DNA of 64,000 nucleotides. Origin: Ifrita kowaldi. Lineage: Eukaryota > Chordata > Aves > Passeriformes > Cinclosomatidae. Under the pieces are notes generated by a model. That model had not been told where the DNA came from and searched no databases. It saw only the letters and a list, made by a program, of their open reading frames with translations. The stretch covers positions 974,265 to 1,038,264 of the forward strand of contig VZRS01014563.1 of the NCBI GenBank assembly GCA_013398055.1, written 5' to 3'. This document shows positions 39,201-52,197 of the stretch, piece after piece; position 1 is the first letter of the stretch; each line of letters opens with the position of its first letter. The translations under genes were made by a program, and so were the position numbers.

Positions 39201-42200
39201 ACACAGCACTTTCACAATAACTACAATTTAAGGACTAGCTGACAAAATATTTAAGGACAACCAGACCTTGCTGTGATACAGCAAAACAGAAGACTCTTCA
39301 AGATGCCTCTTCTTCAGGTTATAAAACCAGAAAAGGAGAGGATCTGAAATCCAACCCTGACTCTTTAGGAATACGAGCATCTGTCCAGGTCAGGTAAGGA
39401 AGAGAGCCAGGCCAGGTGTGTGCCTCCCTCAGAAACTCAAGGGATTTATTTTATGAGAGCAACAGCACTTTACACCTTTGCTTCTGTAATCCCTCTCTGC
39501 TGTGCAGAGCAGCCACAAGACTACACGTGTAAAACAAGCACAGAGGACACTGCTGTGTGCTTACAGTAGCATATATTTTTCCCCCTGCTTTTAATCTAAA
39601 ATTAGCAATTCCAAAATTTTTCCAAAATTATCTGTGGCACACAAAAAAAGGAAGAAGAAACTTTTTTGGGGGAAATTGTGCTAAGAGATGGAGTGAGGGG
39701 AGAAAAAAGCCACCACTCTTCCCATCTTCCACAATTGCTACCTCGTATTTGGTGATTTTCTGATTTCAGTGGCTGGGGTTTGTCCAAATTCCTCAACAGG
39801 GCAAGGAAAAAGGATGCAGAGGCCCAGCCCAAGTCCCTCAAGCTCAAGGTGGCCCAGCCAGTCCTTGTCCTGCACAAACAGCTGGCCAGGAAAAACATTT
39901 AAACAGTCACCTGTGGAGGACCTGGCTGAATGTCAGTGCCGACTCATGAGCTGAGAGGAATTAAGGCCAAACTGTGGACAACTTAAACAAGTTTCTAAAG
40001 TGCCAAACCACCTAAAACCCCTGGACTGCAACTCAAAAAAATTCATGAGTTGTTTCCCATGTGGTTCAGCCATCATTTGCGGGGTACACAGCACCAGGAG
40101 AGCGGGCACAGCTGGGTGGTGGCATTTACCAGTGAACCCGGTTCAATCTACAGCTGTTTGCACGTTCAGCACACTCAGCAAACTGGTGACCTCCCTCCTC
40201 TCAGCACCTCTGGTATCATCACAGCCTCCCTCCCCTTCTGAAGTCAACCATCCCTTCCGAAAAGAGAAAGAAAAGTCAGAGGTCAGCTGTGCCTCTTCAC
40301 TCCTACACCACCACCAGTGCAATCCCTGGAGAAAGGGGAGCCTTGGCTTCAAAGCCTTGCTCCAAATTCAGAGGGAAATCGAACCTGGTTATTGCACAAT
40401 CCAAGGGATGCACTCACAGCTCAGAGCTGCACAGACAGACAGACAGGAGTCAGACCCCAGAAGACACATCCCTTCTCTCCTGCACACACAGGGGCTAGAA
40501 CAGCTCCTGGATCAGTCCCATAGGCAATGCAGATGGGGAATGGTCCCCATCCCCTTAGGTAAGGCCAAGGAAGCCAGTTTTGAGATCCCAGGAGTACCTA
40601 AATCTTGAGCATGCACCCAAAACTCCTGGAGACCATTGCTGGAGACTTGGTCCACAGCCACACAAAACATGACACGAGTACAATGTGCTCAGAAATTCAG
40701 CTTGTGACTGGTTCAGGTACAGAGGCTTAAACTTCTTGGTCAAATCTCACTGAGTGTGTTTGCAACACGTTCCAATCACCAGTAGATCTGTTTGTTTTAT
40801 TTATGGGGTTTTTTAAAAAAACAAACTAAGAACACCTAGTGTTAATCCTACTCTAAGTGTAAACATTTGGTTCAGTAACTTTAACTGCAAAACACTGCTA
40901 GAGAATTTACTTGGATTTACCATGTGCATTTATCACTTACGTTTTCTGGATGCTGAATGCCCTCAAGTGTACTGGGAAGCTACAGGGACTTGGGAGATAG
41001 CAGCTGGCAACATTCTGATTAACATTTTCGGAAGTTTTCCAAGCCTCTTAGAAAACTGAGCTCAAAAGTGAAACAGATACTTAGGAACATTCATCACTTT
41101 TGAATATGGGATCTTGGCACTTTGTCTGAGGAAAAAAAAATTGATCCATGTAAGATTTTTCAAAAAAGGGAAGTTTTACAGTTAAACTAACAGCACTTGA
41201 TTTATTTCACAAGACAGCCAAGGATGGAAATAGTGGTTCACATTTCTGTAGTAAAGCATTATATATAAATTTAAAATCTAAAGACATATATATATACACA
41301 CACCAAGTTTACTGCAATGCATAAATATATAAACTTTTTAATATGCCAACTAATATAGGTCAGAAAATCGATGTATATAGTTCAAGTTTTGCAGCACTTC
41401 AGCATTGTAAAAAATAATAAAAAAAATAAATAATGGTCAATGGATTGGCTGCTGCCCTTTTCCCCACCCCCCCACACTCCTTTGCTCAGAAATCAGAGTA
41501 ATTCCAACCACACATCAGTGCTATGGAAGGACTGAGCAGAAGCAAGTTTCAGAATGGCTCTTTAAGGACGATTAAGTGAGATACCGATATTTTGAACTAG
41601 TTAGGGATCATATTTCAACATATGTAAGATGATTCAATAAAGATGATGAAGGTTTACACTAACACAACTGAGGGCAGAGTTTGGCTTGTCTGAGGTCCAC
41701 AAAGTTGCAGAGTGGAAAGTCTCGTATGTAGTTATAATACTGGTTGTACAAAGTCTCTTTTTCTGAAGGGCAGGAGGTATTATTTCTATTTTCCATCTCT
41801 CCCATTTTATTCCTTTTAAATAAATACAGATTATGTCCCACCCATCACAACAACAATGAAATTAAAAATTGAGGTAAAAGTGTTCTACCAGCTGATCTTG
41901 ACTACAAACAAAAGTCAATTAAATATCACTACTGATGTGAACAAGGCTTAGTAAGAAATAAAATGCAAGATACTAAGTTCTTCACTATAACCACACCATA
42001 AAACCCAGCTTTCAAAGTCAGACAGCAGTAAACAAGACTGTACTGTAGCACAGAAATCATTAGTAAACCAACTTTTGATCCCAATTTAAAGTCACTGTAC
42101 AAATTTTCCTTAACTCTTAGTCCAAAACCCATGTTTTTTGCAAAATAAATATATCCTTGTCATATTTCACCTTTGTTCTAAGAGAGATAAAATGCACCTT

Positions 42201-43140
42201 TCTACGATCCTCGGTCTTAAAAACCATTCTTAGCTTGCAAGCAATCTGAAGAAAAAAGGAACAATCTATTTAATTTGTCCTTTTGCTCTTACCAAAAGCA
42301 GCAATCACCACTAACCGTTCCAAACACATCTTCCCTTTTCTCTTCAAGGAAAACAGCCACCAAAGCCCACCCAGAAGCACACGCCACCCACCTGCAGACC
42401 AGTTCATCAGGCTACTCGAATGACAGCGTAGAAAAAAAGTTTACTTCTTTGTGGTGTATTGCATCCATTTTCTGGGGTGTATCCATTTCAGATTAGTCCA
42501 TTTTATATATATTAAAAATATTTGTCGGAATGAAACCGTTGCAAATGAATGAAAAACCGTACGTACACACCTCCACCATTTTTTAGGCACAGACCTTATC
42601 TTTTGAGAAAGGACTAGAAATAAAAGGTGCAACGACCAACACCTCCTGTGGCCTCATGCTCCAACAGCAGCACCACAGGGAGGTTGGTTATCGTGTAGCT
42701 TCTGTGTATTACAGCTATCCAGTCCCAGATAGCACTTGGATTCGTATCCGTTCCCCGCAGGGGAAACGCACCTGAAATCTATTTTTTGCTTTTCAATAAG
42801 CTTCGCCAAAGGAAACCGATTCCCACCAGTTTCAGACTCAAAAATCCTCCTTCAATAACATGGTTTAAACTCTGAATGGTTACGACTGAAGGTGTTTCCT
42901 CGATCTCCCCTTTTATTTTCCCCCTTCTCTTCTTTTTAATGCGTACTTAAGTTATTTGTTTCCGAAACAAGTACTGAGACTCAAGCTTTGTAAGCATTTA
43001 AAACAAAAACAGTTACCATACCAAAGCACAGCATACAGTGTAAGTTTCAGCTGTAATTTCTCAGCTTTTCCTTTAAATAGAGCTAGATTATGGTGGACTG
43101 CGCAGAACTGTTCCAGTCTCCTCCCCTGGCAGCACACGGA

Positions 43141-43322
43141 TCACGGAGAAGGGACGCGGATGCGGAACAATCCCTGCTGGAGCTGCAGCCGGAAGAGTTT
43201 GCAGTTGGCGATCCGCAGCGCTGCGCAGCCGGTGCGGCGCAGGTCCGAGGGGAACAGCGGCTTAGTGCGCTGCCAGGTGCCCGTGCTTCTCTTAAATTCC
43301 CTCACGTAGTCATAGTTTGTAC
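43141..43322 (-). CDS. GAN: GAN last coding exon 11 (Kelch repeat 6, C-terminus)
   Basis: It encodes (G)TNYDYVREFKRSTGTWQRT, KPLFPSDLRRTGCAALRIAN and CKLFRLQLQQGLFRIRVPSP, then TGA (43143-43141). Human reads WHHTKPLLPSD and ends RVHSP, so the C-terminus is otherwise conserved. The acceptor is TAATTCAG. The coding part is strikingly GC- and CpG-rich compared with exons 2, 3 and 7 and with the AT-rich DNA on both sides. It continues directly into the 3' UTR. Confidence 0.97.
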
Positions 43323-44073
43323 CTGAATTAACAAAAAAAAAAAGAGATGGAATGCTTTAAACTCATTGCAGCTACCACCACCTTTAACCTCTAGTAAGGC
43401 AAATGTGTGAACAAGAGCATGCAAAACACAAGTCGGTGTCTGGATGGGTGGTGGAAATTGTTGTCAAAAGGGAACTACTATGACATTTCTGATCTATTTA
43501 AACCCACCACATCTGGGATTTTGCTTGTTTATATTTTGGAGAAATTCCTGCTACGCATTCATAGAAGTACACATGGCCACAAAAGTCTTCCAAATCTCAT
43601 TTACAGAGCGTGGCCAGATGCTGACAGCTGAGAACTGACTATGTTTGATAGCACACATCTATTGGGTTGGGATCAAGAACCAAGAGGCACTATCACATTC
43701 GTATGAACCACTGGACAATGTCCCTAGAATGCAGAGTTGCCTGTTTCCCACTGCGAAGACAGAAGCTACAACCTCAGGTACTAACAGGTCTTCTTACATT
43801 TAGATAAAAGAAGTAACACACTCTTAGCCTTGACCTCTTGTGGTCTTCAAACTAATCAACCAAACCAACCCAATGCTCATAGCCCTGAACTTGTTACTGA
43901 AGAGTCCAAAACCAGCCTGCGTGTTTCTGTATGTCCAGCATAATCCCCCTGACCCACAGTGACAGAACAATGGCCCAGAGGGTTATTCTTAAAATGTTCA
44001 GTCTCATCAGTGCCAAATATTCCAAAGATTGGAAGGAAATAAGCATCAAGAGGTTTTTAGCTCCAGTTCTGAC
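43323..44073 (-). other. GAN: GAN intron 10
   Basis: 751 bases with GT (GTCAGA) and AG (TAATTCAG) borders on the minus strand. I see no repeats or coding potential. Confidence 0.9.
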
Positions 44074-44183
44074 CTGTATCGAGATCTCCAATCACGTATA
44101 TGCTGGCTCCGATGGGCACAGCTCCATACACAAAAGAAGAACTAGTTGGGATACATAGGTTCTGGTCATTTAGATAAATCCAC
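44074..44183 (-). CDS. GAN: GAN coding exon 10 (Kelch repeats 5-6)
   Basis: It encodes (R)WIYLNDQNLCIPTSSSFVY followed by GAVPIGASIYVIGDLDT and the first base of a Gly codon. Human has CIPASSS where this copy has CIPTSSS. The acceptor is ATTTTTACAG and the donor ACAG|GTCAGA. The length is 110 bases, phase 2 in and phase 1 out. An A11/T15 potential hairpin lies 50-82 bases upstream of the acceptor (44234-44265). Confidence 0.97.
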
Positions 44184-47100
44184 CTGTAAAAATAATAATT
44201 AAAAAACAGGGTTTGATTTTTATTGAGCACATTAAAAAAAAAAATCCAGATTTTTTTTTTTTTTTGCAAATGTAATCTTTGACTCAAAAGCAGCGTATAC
44301 ACATTAATTTGTAGTGTAAAGAGAACATTGTCTAGTTTGGGACAGTCCTGACTTCTCCCAGCCAGGAAAAGTGGCTTGTTCTGCTGTATCCTGAAGCTGC
44401 TTAATTTCAGAATTGCTCTGCTCATCTGTGTAATCTACCTATAATAAATTCTTCTTGCAGCCATCCAGGGTGACCTTCTGGAAGAGAGCAGGCATGTAAG
44501 AGAGCCAACAACAGCTATTCCAGTCAATTTTCCCTACAGAGAAAATTTTAGGCAGTTTTGTCTTAAAATTAGCCTTCAAATTGTCTTTAAAATAAACATA
44601 TTAAGTTTTAATGATCCGTAGTAGGGGCAATAACAAATTGCTATAGCGGAACTTTGAAATTAAGCAGTGCCTCCCCCATATAATTCTTTAATTTCTTTAA
44701 TTGTGCTTTTTCAGGGACATGAAATCCCTGCCTGCTATGAAGAGTGCAGCACTTGGCAATGCTTAACTTCAAACAAGGGATAGAAGACTGGAAATCAAAG
44801 TGGTAATGGAATTTGGAAAAGAAAAGACATGTCCTTTATCTGGAATGGCCACAGACCTTCCCAATCACATATCAGGCTCTTTTCAATCCCTTTCCAGCTC
44901 CTACAGTAATCTTACAATTCCCTGTGCTCACAGTAAGCACAGTCTCATTTCAACACTACATCAGCCTGATCTTTCCACCAGGTGAAAAGCAGTTTTCTAT
45001 GTTGAAGCCTTTGGAAAGCAGGTAAGTATGTACTCCTCATCCACGTGGGATGCTGGTTTATAAAGAGGTCCCATTGCCAAGAATTGTCAGCATCCTCTCT
45101 GTGGTTCTAAAACAAATTCCTACAAAATGCTGCTGCACCTTTGCAGATGCTGTCACAGTTACTATGTATAGCCCCTGAGACGTACAAATCAAGGCCATTT
45201 TAGGGGACTGCTCCTACACTTTTTATTAAATAATTTACAGAGTACATGGAGGTCTGAGAAACCTTTGAAAATCACCCCATGGCCATACCAGGTTAATTTG
45301 AAGGAAAAAGTTAGAAAATGCCCTCCCAGATACTGCTGATCTTTGAAAATTCTGCATCATCTGAAATCCTGATTCAGAAATAAACCACTCTTCTGGCACT
45401 GAAGGAGATGCTGCTCCATATCAATTATCCTGGAGACAGAAATCAATTTTTAAAGGGCAAATGAAAGGATTAGCTGTCCATTATTCTGTCTGTGCCGTAC
45501 ACTGAAGGATTAACATTCTGCAGAAAGCAAGGAAATGGTTTGTAGCTGTGACAGAGAAGGATAGATGAACTAAGGACAGAAAAGAAGAAGTTTTCTACAC
45601 TGATTCAGAAACTCGCAGATCAAAACATCTTGCACCATATTTCATTAGCTTCTTTTCCTTACTGTAGGAGGGCACAGTAGTTTCACTACTTCTTAGCAGC
45701 AAGTGACCTAGAATCCTGAAAACTAAGTAAGTGGCAGAGTCATGCAGAAGGAAGACTGGATTTTTTTTTTTAATTCTAAATATAGGACCAGGTTAAGGAA
45801 GGGAAAAATCTCAAATCAGGAGTTTATCTGCATTAGATACTCTGGGTTTTGGAGTTTAAATAAGAAAACCTAAACCCATGGGGTGAGACCCAAGCATTTT
45901 CCTACTGTGCATCACCAAAGGACAATATTAAAGTATCTGCAGTTGCTTGTGAAAATTCATCCTCAGGCTTTCTCAACGAGTATACTTTAAAAAACAGGCA
46001 CCACTTTTCAGGAACACTCACAGCAGCTTTAGCAGTTAAAACTAGGAAGGAACAAAGACAGGAAGGGCAAGGGGTCACGTTTCATCAGAATTTGACTAAG
46101 CTCCAGCTTAATGTGGGTTGTGCCTGCTGTTTGAACAGTATGGAAAAAACACCATGACCAAAAATTCACAATCTTCAGCAATCTGAAAACAGTCCTTGGA
46201 ACATAACTCTTGCGTACTTCCCTGGGATGGCTCCACTCAAAGCAAGTCCAAGAGGAGCAGGGGGAAGGCAAGTCCTGCTGCAACCATGGGCAGAAGTGAT
46301 CGCTCCGAAACTGGAACAGGCTTCCACCCAATTTAAAAAAAGAAGGGAAGGAATGCTGATTTTTTTCAGTCTTAAAGTGAGACAAACAAAATAATCCATC
46401 CACACTGCTGTAATTTACGAGTAGGATGGTAACTGCTTTACTTCCAAGTGGGAAGTAAATAAAGATGTGATACAGAACCAACATATTCCAGACACGTCAC
46501 CTCAAGCTCACCCCAGCTGGGAAAGGCAGCCTGGAAATGAATGAAAATCCATGTTCCTCTCATCTGACAGTGCTACCAGTCAGTCAGTGTCCTCATTACA
46601 TTTGCATAAGCACTTGCTTTTAATGAAATCCCTGCACACTGAATGGAAGAATCTTGCTAATTACACATACTGTGTTACAAGACTATTTCATTACTTGTAT
46701 ACTGCTGAAAGCTCTTCCTTATTTTTATGATGTTCCAATAGCAAAAAGAACATTTTTAAGGATATTTTACCAAAGTACTGCTTCTGAAAATTATGTCTTA
46801 CTTTTATCCCCCTTAATAACTGCAAATTTGCATAAGTCTTTTTTGAATCATGAAAAGAAGTGATTCAGACACTTACAGACCACCAGGGAAAGGCAGCAGT
46901 GGCCATACTCATGGACAGAGCACCACCAGCAGATCTTGCAAAGAATCCTAAAGTTGGTTTGGGCTCTGTTAAATATTTCCAACCATCCACATCGAGAAGA
47001 CAAAGCCTGAATGTGTACAGACATCACCCAATTCTCCATGCACCTACACGGTGCAAAAAGGTGTATTGTAAATGATGAACTCTGGTAGAAGGAAAGTCTG

Positions 47101-49198
47101 ACCCACCAAGGTCTTGAGTATGTATTTAAGACTTCCTGCTTTTTATGGAGTAGACCAACACTGGATCACGGAGTGGAGGATTCACATTCCCATCTTCCAC
47201 TTCCAGATTTATTAAATCTGTTTTTAGCTTGATCGATATTTAAAAAACAGGATCTAATGCACACAAAGCTCAATGAACAGCCTTTGAAAAAAAAAATCTA
47301 CATCCTGCAAAAACCCTGCAGCCTAATGTACAGCATTTTCTATCTTTGGGTTCACTTAAATTCACTCACGCACATGACTCTAAAGACAGGCTGACAAAAC
47401 ATTTATTAATTGAAAAATCTCAGTTACAGCAGCACTTCAAGTATGAGAATTATTTTCTACATCACCCTGTTCACATTTCATATGGATGCTACTATTCTGT
47501 CTCACTTCATTTATTTTATTACTTGTTTATACAGCACAGCTTAACAGGAGTCTCAATGTTTATTTTTTTGCTAGTGTGAAGATCTCAGCACATCCTCAGT
47601 CTTTGAAAAGCTGTGTCATGGATAAGAATAACAATTTTGAAAGACTCTGCACTGTGAGTTATTTTGGAGTAAGTTACTGTCAAAGTAAACACTATTAAAC
47701 AAGTCCAGTCCTTTAATCCAATTCAAGCCAGAATTATGGCAGCTTACATGAATTAATATGTTTATATACTGGTGTAAGTACATCCTTAGACATTCACACT
47801 GGAGTAAAACCTGTAACTCAGACGCTCAGTCCCTGGGTGCCTGGGATGATGCTCGACCCCGTGCTCTGGCAATGAGGCCTGAGGCACACATGGAAATTTG
47901 TGCAGATGACACAGGTGTGCACTGCTGCACGTACCCCATAACCAACACCATCCCATGGCTGAATTCACAGTACACAGAGTTCTCCCTATCCACAGAGAAA
48001 ATGAACATAATGGAGTTCTGCACTTACTTAAAAACAGCTGGACAAGCCCACAGCTCATTACAAAGTATGCAATATTGGCATGTAACTATTAAAAAAGTGA
48101 ATTTTGGTTTGAGACTGCTAGAATTGATGCTCTGTGCTTCCAACCCACAGCTCTAAACCATTTTGCAAATATATTCCTCCTTTCCACAAATCTCTTAGCC
48201 CAACACTTTTAGACTTCTGCCAATGATATACACACCCATTGTTGATGGGATATTTCAGCTTTGACAGTGCCAGTATTTCCCTTCACTGCAACTACAAAAA
48301 GTGTGTGTGCAGTGGAGTCTGAGGGTGCAGACATCCCTCATGACTGACTTTTTGAAGCTGCTGGTTTGAGGGGAACTAATCACCTCTTATTTGCTTCAGA
48401 AACTTGCTGAGGAAATAAATGCACTTTTCAATTAGAAATCGATCACCTCATAGCAACTGCACAATGTTTAAGATGAAGAATCTGTCTCTGTATATCCATC
48501 CCAGTAACTGTGCACTAAGGAGCTGACAGAGAGAGACTGTCCACCTGTGATAACCTCTATGGCATCACTAATGCTTTATTCTTGAGTAAATTATGCCCAA
48601 CTGAGCAAGTGGAATTGCTAAACTAATCAAACATACAAGTACTTAGCAGTTACGGTACTTAGCATAAGGTTTTCACAGACTTAAAAAAAGTGTATTTTTT
48701 ATTTTGAGTGAAGTATGGAAGCTTAAAGCAATTCAGATTTTTTTCTGCTATTTCTCAATCAGCCCACAAAATAATACCCTCACATTTCCCAGAGGATCAA
48801 TCTGCTTTCACTTGGTATTCATTTGGTATTTATTTATAAAACACCATTATAATGAAATTATTACAATTTCCCAGATTCAATCTTACTTCAAAGAAGAATA
48901 CTGGACAATGAAATACTCTGTCTCAGTATTGGGCAAGCAGAAATATTTGCTAACTGCATTTTGAAGAGAAGTCCCGTTATGGCTGTTTTCTCTCTTTTCC
49001 ACATAGGTACAACTGCTCAGGTGTCACAGCCACTGCCACAACCCCCCTGAGAAGAGCCACCCCACACAGATCTCTGAGGGTACCAAAACCAGGGATAACT
49101 GACAGACCCTGGAGCTGAGTGCTGGAACATGTAACAGGGACACTGCACCCTCTTCTGGCTACAGCACCCCTGGGCTGAGCTGGGGCCTTCCAAACCCC

Positions 49199-49292
49199 AG
49201 CAGCACCATCCCCAGGCAGCAGCTGCCACCATCCCAGCCATCCCTGGTCCCCAGGCAGCAGCTGCCACCATCCCAGCCATCCCTGGTCCCCA
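49199..49292. repeat. 39-bp tandem repeat, about 2.4 copies
   Basis: The unit CCCAGGCAGCAGCTGCCACC plus 'atcccagccatccctggtc' recurs with a 39-base period. Since 39 is a multiple of three, the minus strand reads a 13-residue repeat (GDQGWLGWWQLLP). It lies inside GAN intron 9. Confidence 0.95.
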
Positions 49293-50709
49293 GTCTCCAC
49301 AGGAACACCCACAACCTGTGCCCTGCCTGAGCAGCATGTTCATGCTGAGTTACATTTCTAAGCTCAGACTGGGCAGTGGCAGAGCAGAAAGGCACAGTCT
49401 GATATCTCAGCTGCCTTCCCCATGTGCCTCCTCCATCAGCTCCAGACAAGGTTACCTCTGCTGCCTCCCCTGCCCCATGCCAGCACAGCCCTCACACCAC
49501 ACACCCCACACTCGGAGCAACTGGGGCAACTGGAGTTTTATCACTGCTCCGCTTGAATCCTGAAACACCTCGGGGATGCCACCAAGCAAAGACACAAATC
49601 CATCACACTGTGGCAGGTGTGGGTGCTGCAGTCAGCAGGTGGCACCACGGACTCGCCTGCAGCACCCAGGCTGGGGCCTCCCAGCTTCCCAAACTCCACT
49701 TTGTGGAAGCTCAACCCGCATCAACCAGAGAAACCGGTTTGCAGTCACTGCTGAGGAATCATGAGCTAGAACCTTCTGAAGAACAGAATCAGGCTGGAAA
49801 TATTCCAAGTAAATCAGCTAAAAATAGCAAGTAAGAGAGAGGGGAGCACTTCTTTCCACAGTTCTTTCCCTTTCAAAGACCTCTTGCAAAACATTAATAA
49901 ACTTCTACCATTTCCCCAGCCTCCAGAAGGCTCAAAAACACTAAGGAGCATCAGCAGCAACAGCCTCTCTGATCTGTCTGCTTCCTATAACCAATTTAAA
50001 GGATGTTTTTCTTCAGCTTCATTTGATTATAGCTAGTTTAGACACCACTTTGAACAACACAGAAGACCTCTTCATACAGAAATTAAAGTCTCTTTACAAC
50101 CATAACTTGCAAGAAAATTATATAATGAATTTACATCTACTGTTCTATTTTTGTGTCCTTTTATACAGGTCACTGTCATAAATCAGTCTTGATCTTCTAA
50201 TAAAGACATGCTAATCTCCTTCACTTGTCAACAAGCCTTGAAACATCTGACCACAAAGTCTTTTTAAAATTTAATTTATGAAAAAAGAATAATCCAATTT
50301 ACAGTTATATGCAGGAAAAAAAGCCACTGGAGGAACCAAAGCTTGCCAGTCATGACTGGAGAAGGTGACTAAACAAAAAATTCAGTGTAAGGTAACATTT
50401 TGAATGGTTACCACATGCAGTAAGGTGGATTCCACTACCAGAGCCAAGAGACAACAAATGAAGTAATGAGAAGGAAATTCAAAACAAACAGGAGATCAGC
50501 CATGCAGTGTGGTGAGGTGACTGTGGGATGTAGAGCATCCATAGTGTCTTCCCTGTGGCAAAAGCCTACGTGGGTGCCATCAGCTAGAAATGCTTGGAAC
50601 AGAAATGCATAAAATTTCTCATCTCTAGTTCAGGAATTCCCTAAGCTGCAAATCTTTGGAGATGGGATTGGATCATGAAGAAATATCCCTGCACATACAT
50701 ACATTCCCC

Positions 50710-50757
50710 CATGGAACCATGGAATCATTTAGGTTGGAAAAGACCTGTAATGAGCAC
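50710..50757 (-). mobile_element. Short CR1 LINE tail fragment
   Basis: The plus strand reads CATGGAACCATGGAATCATT then TAGGTTGGAAAAGACCTGTA, the reverse complement of the CR1 terminus with its ATTCYATG-like octamers. Only about 50 bases are recognisable. It is in GAN intron 9, in the same orientation as the gene. Confidence 0.7.
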
Positions 50758-51112
50758 TCAACATGGAGCCTTGGGCACGAGGAGGGGTGGGGGCAGCAGT
50801 ACCCTGCACTTGGGGAAATTGCAGAGTGCAGGGAAAAAACCACAAACTCCCTGTGTGACCAAGGTGCTTCTCCTGTCCAGGGACACTCAAGACCCACACA
50901 GTGGTCCCAGGGCTTTAGGCTTGGCATGTTAGAGGGAAAAGTGGAGTGGATGGGCCTTCAGCAACAGCCACACTGGGTCACAAAAAGTGAAATGAGCAAC
51001 AGATACATGGCACAGACCTCATAGGCTTTGGAGTGCAGGAACATGGGGCAAGGGAAGAGGCAGATGACTGGATGGCAAGTTATTTTCTATGTTTAGAGCT
51101 GCAACCAGTTAC

Positions 51113-51241
51113 CTTTTAAACTCATCATGATAAAATTCAGACTTGCACGTCACCATCTCACTGGCTTGGCTGTCGTCACGACTCCTGACCCCACCAAACA
51201 CATAAAGCTCGGAGGCAACTCCACAGGCCACTGCTCCAAAT
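51113..51241 (-). CDS. GAN: GAN coding exon 9 (Kelch repeat 5)
   Basis: After completing the split Arg it encodes FGAVACGVASELYVFGGVRS, RDDSQASEMVTCKSEFYHDE and FK, plus two bases of the next Arg. Human has AMELYVFGG where this copy has ASELYVFGG. The VFGG motif marks the blade. No ORF longer than 60 codons follows this frame, so ORF lists alone miss the exon. The acceptor is GATTTTCAG and the donor AAAAG|GTAACT. The downstream intron is the largest complete one in the window (6.9 kb). Confidence 0.96.
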
Positions 51242-51723
51242 CTGAAAATCCAAATGAGGAAAAAATATTAATGCAATGTTTCAAAACCCTTTTGCATACC
51301 CTTCTGAATGTTTTTCACCTTTTACTCATTTATTTATACACACAGATGCCCTAAATATCCAACAAGACGAGATGAGTCGTGGATATGAATTGTAAGCACC
51401 TAATTCAGACCACAAAAAAAAAACAGTAAAAGTATTTATCTCTAAAAAATATTCTGAAGTTCCAATTGAACTATAATTTCTAGTTTTCACTTTGCATCAG
51501 GGAACTATTGCTTGTAACATCAGGACTGTATTTCTACAAAATTTGTATTTGTTGCTTGGATGCTTATCTTTACTCAGCCACACATTAACTACAGGCCACC
51601 ATGACTCAGAAAGACCTGGTGAGATTCATAGGCCATCTTCACAGATCCATCAGAAAAAGGACACTTTCCTCTCATCAGAGGGTTGGAAAAGCAATCTAGC
51701 TCCCCCCTTCCATTTTCCCTCAC
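51242..51723 (-). other. GAN: GAN intron 8
   Basis: 482 bases, GTGAGG...GATTTTCAG. No feature was seen inside. Confidence 0.9.
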
Positions 51724-51860
51724 CTCCTCTCTTTGAGAGGACAGATTGCTGTCCACTGCTGAGTCCTGGGGTCATAACACTCCACAGATTCAAAGAGTTT
51801 TCCATAGGAGCCTCCACCCATTGCATAGATTTTCTTCTTCATAGCTGCATAGCAGCCAAT
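51724..51860 (-). CDS. GAN: GAN coding exon 8 (Kelch repeat 4)
   Basis: It encodes IGCYAAMKKKIYAMGGGSYG followed by KLFESVECYDPRTQQWTAIC and PLKER plus two bases of an Arg codon. As far as I recall this is the same as human. The MGGGSYG and YDPRTQQW signatures define the blade. The acceptor is TTTCCATAAG and the donor GGAG|GTGAGG. The length is 137 bases, phase 0 in and phase 2 out. Confidence 0.98.
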
Positions 51861-52197
51861 CTTATGGAAAAAAAGAAAAATATATCTAAAATGACACAGA
51901 AATGCACAGTATTGAGAGTTCAAAGCTGTCTATACACACACACACAGAGGCATTTGGGTTGCCTGTACCACGTGCCAAACAATGCCAGGCACAAAAATGC
52001 TCAGCCACAGTTTTGTTTTGGTGTATAAATAGATAAGCTGCTCACTCTCATTTCATTTTGAGACTATTTGCTACAGTTTCTACTTGAAGCAAAAGGTTAA
52101 AATACACATTTATATATATATATACATATACACATATATATATCTGCATTGACTGTTTAACAAGAAGTAACATAATAATATAGGATATGGTTTTTAC
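51861..52197 (-). other. GAN: GAN intron 7 with AT-dinucleotide tract
   Basis: 337 bases, GTAAAA...TTTCCATAAG. It holds an imperfect TA/CA tract at 52110-52143 and an ACACAC stretch near 51936-51946. Confidence 0.9.

Larger units (their letters stand above)
29451..43140 (-). other. GAN: Candidate long GAN 3' UTR and downstream DNA
   Basis: Directly after the GAN stop codon, minus-strand sequence continues for about 13.7 kb with no recognisable exon or transposon. It then reaches two AATAAA signals (29481-29486 and 29468-29473 as TTTATT on plus) followed by a T/G-rich stretch on the transcript strand. My recollection is that human GAN also has a very long annotated 3' UTR, which would fit. 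Several nearer AATAAA sites exist, so shorter isoforms are equally possible. Simple tracts inside it include A19 at 36218-36236 and an AT/AC tract at 41284-41303. The extent is inference. Confidence 0.35.
44184..51112 (-). other. GAN: GAN intron 9
   Basis: 6.9 kb with GTAACT...ATTTTTACAG borders. It contains the A11/T15 palindromic tract (44234-44265), a 39-bp tandem repeat (49199-49292) in a locally GC-richer patch, and a CR1 tail fragment (50710-50757). Frames such as 49424-49834 (plus) arise from the GC-richer patch and resemble nothing known. Confidence 0.9.

Noticed and set aside
40000..40608. 202-codon plus-strand ORF
   Set aside because: It has no recognisable domain, low-complexity-free but random-looking composition, and other long frames overlap it. 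It lies antisense in the candidate GAN 3' UTR.
48977..49449. Minus-strand ORFs with a Trp/Gly-rich 13-residue repeat
   Set aside because: The repeat is a 39-bp tandem array in GAN intron 9. It shows no splice-consistent neighbours or known domain.
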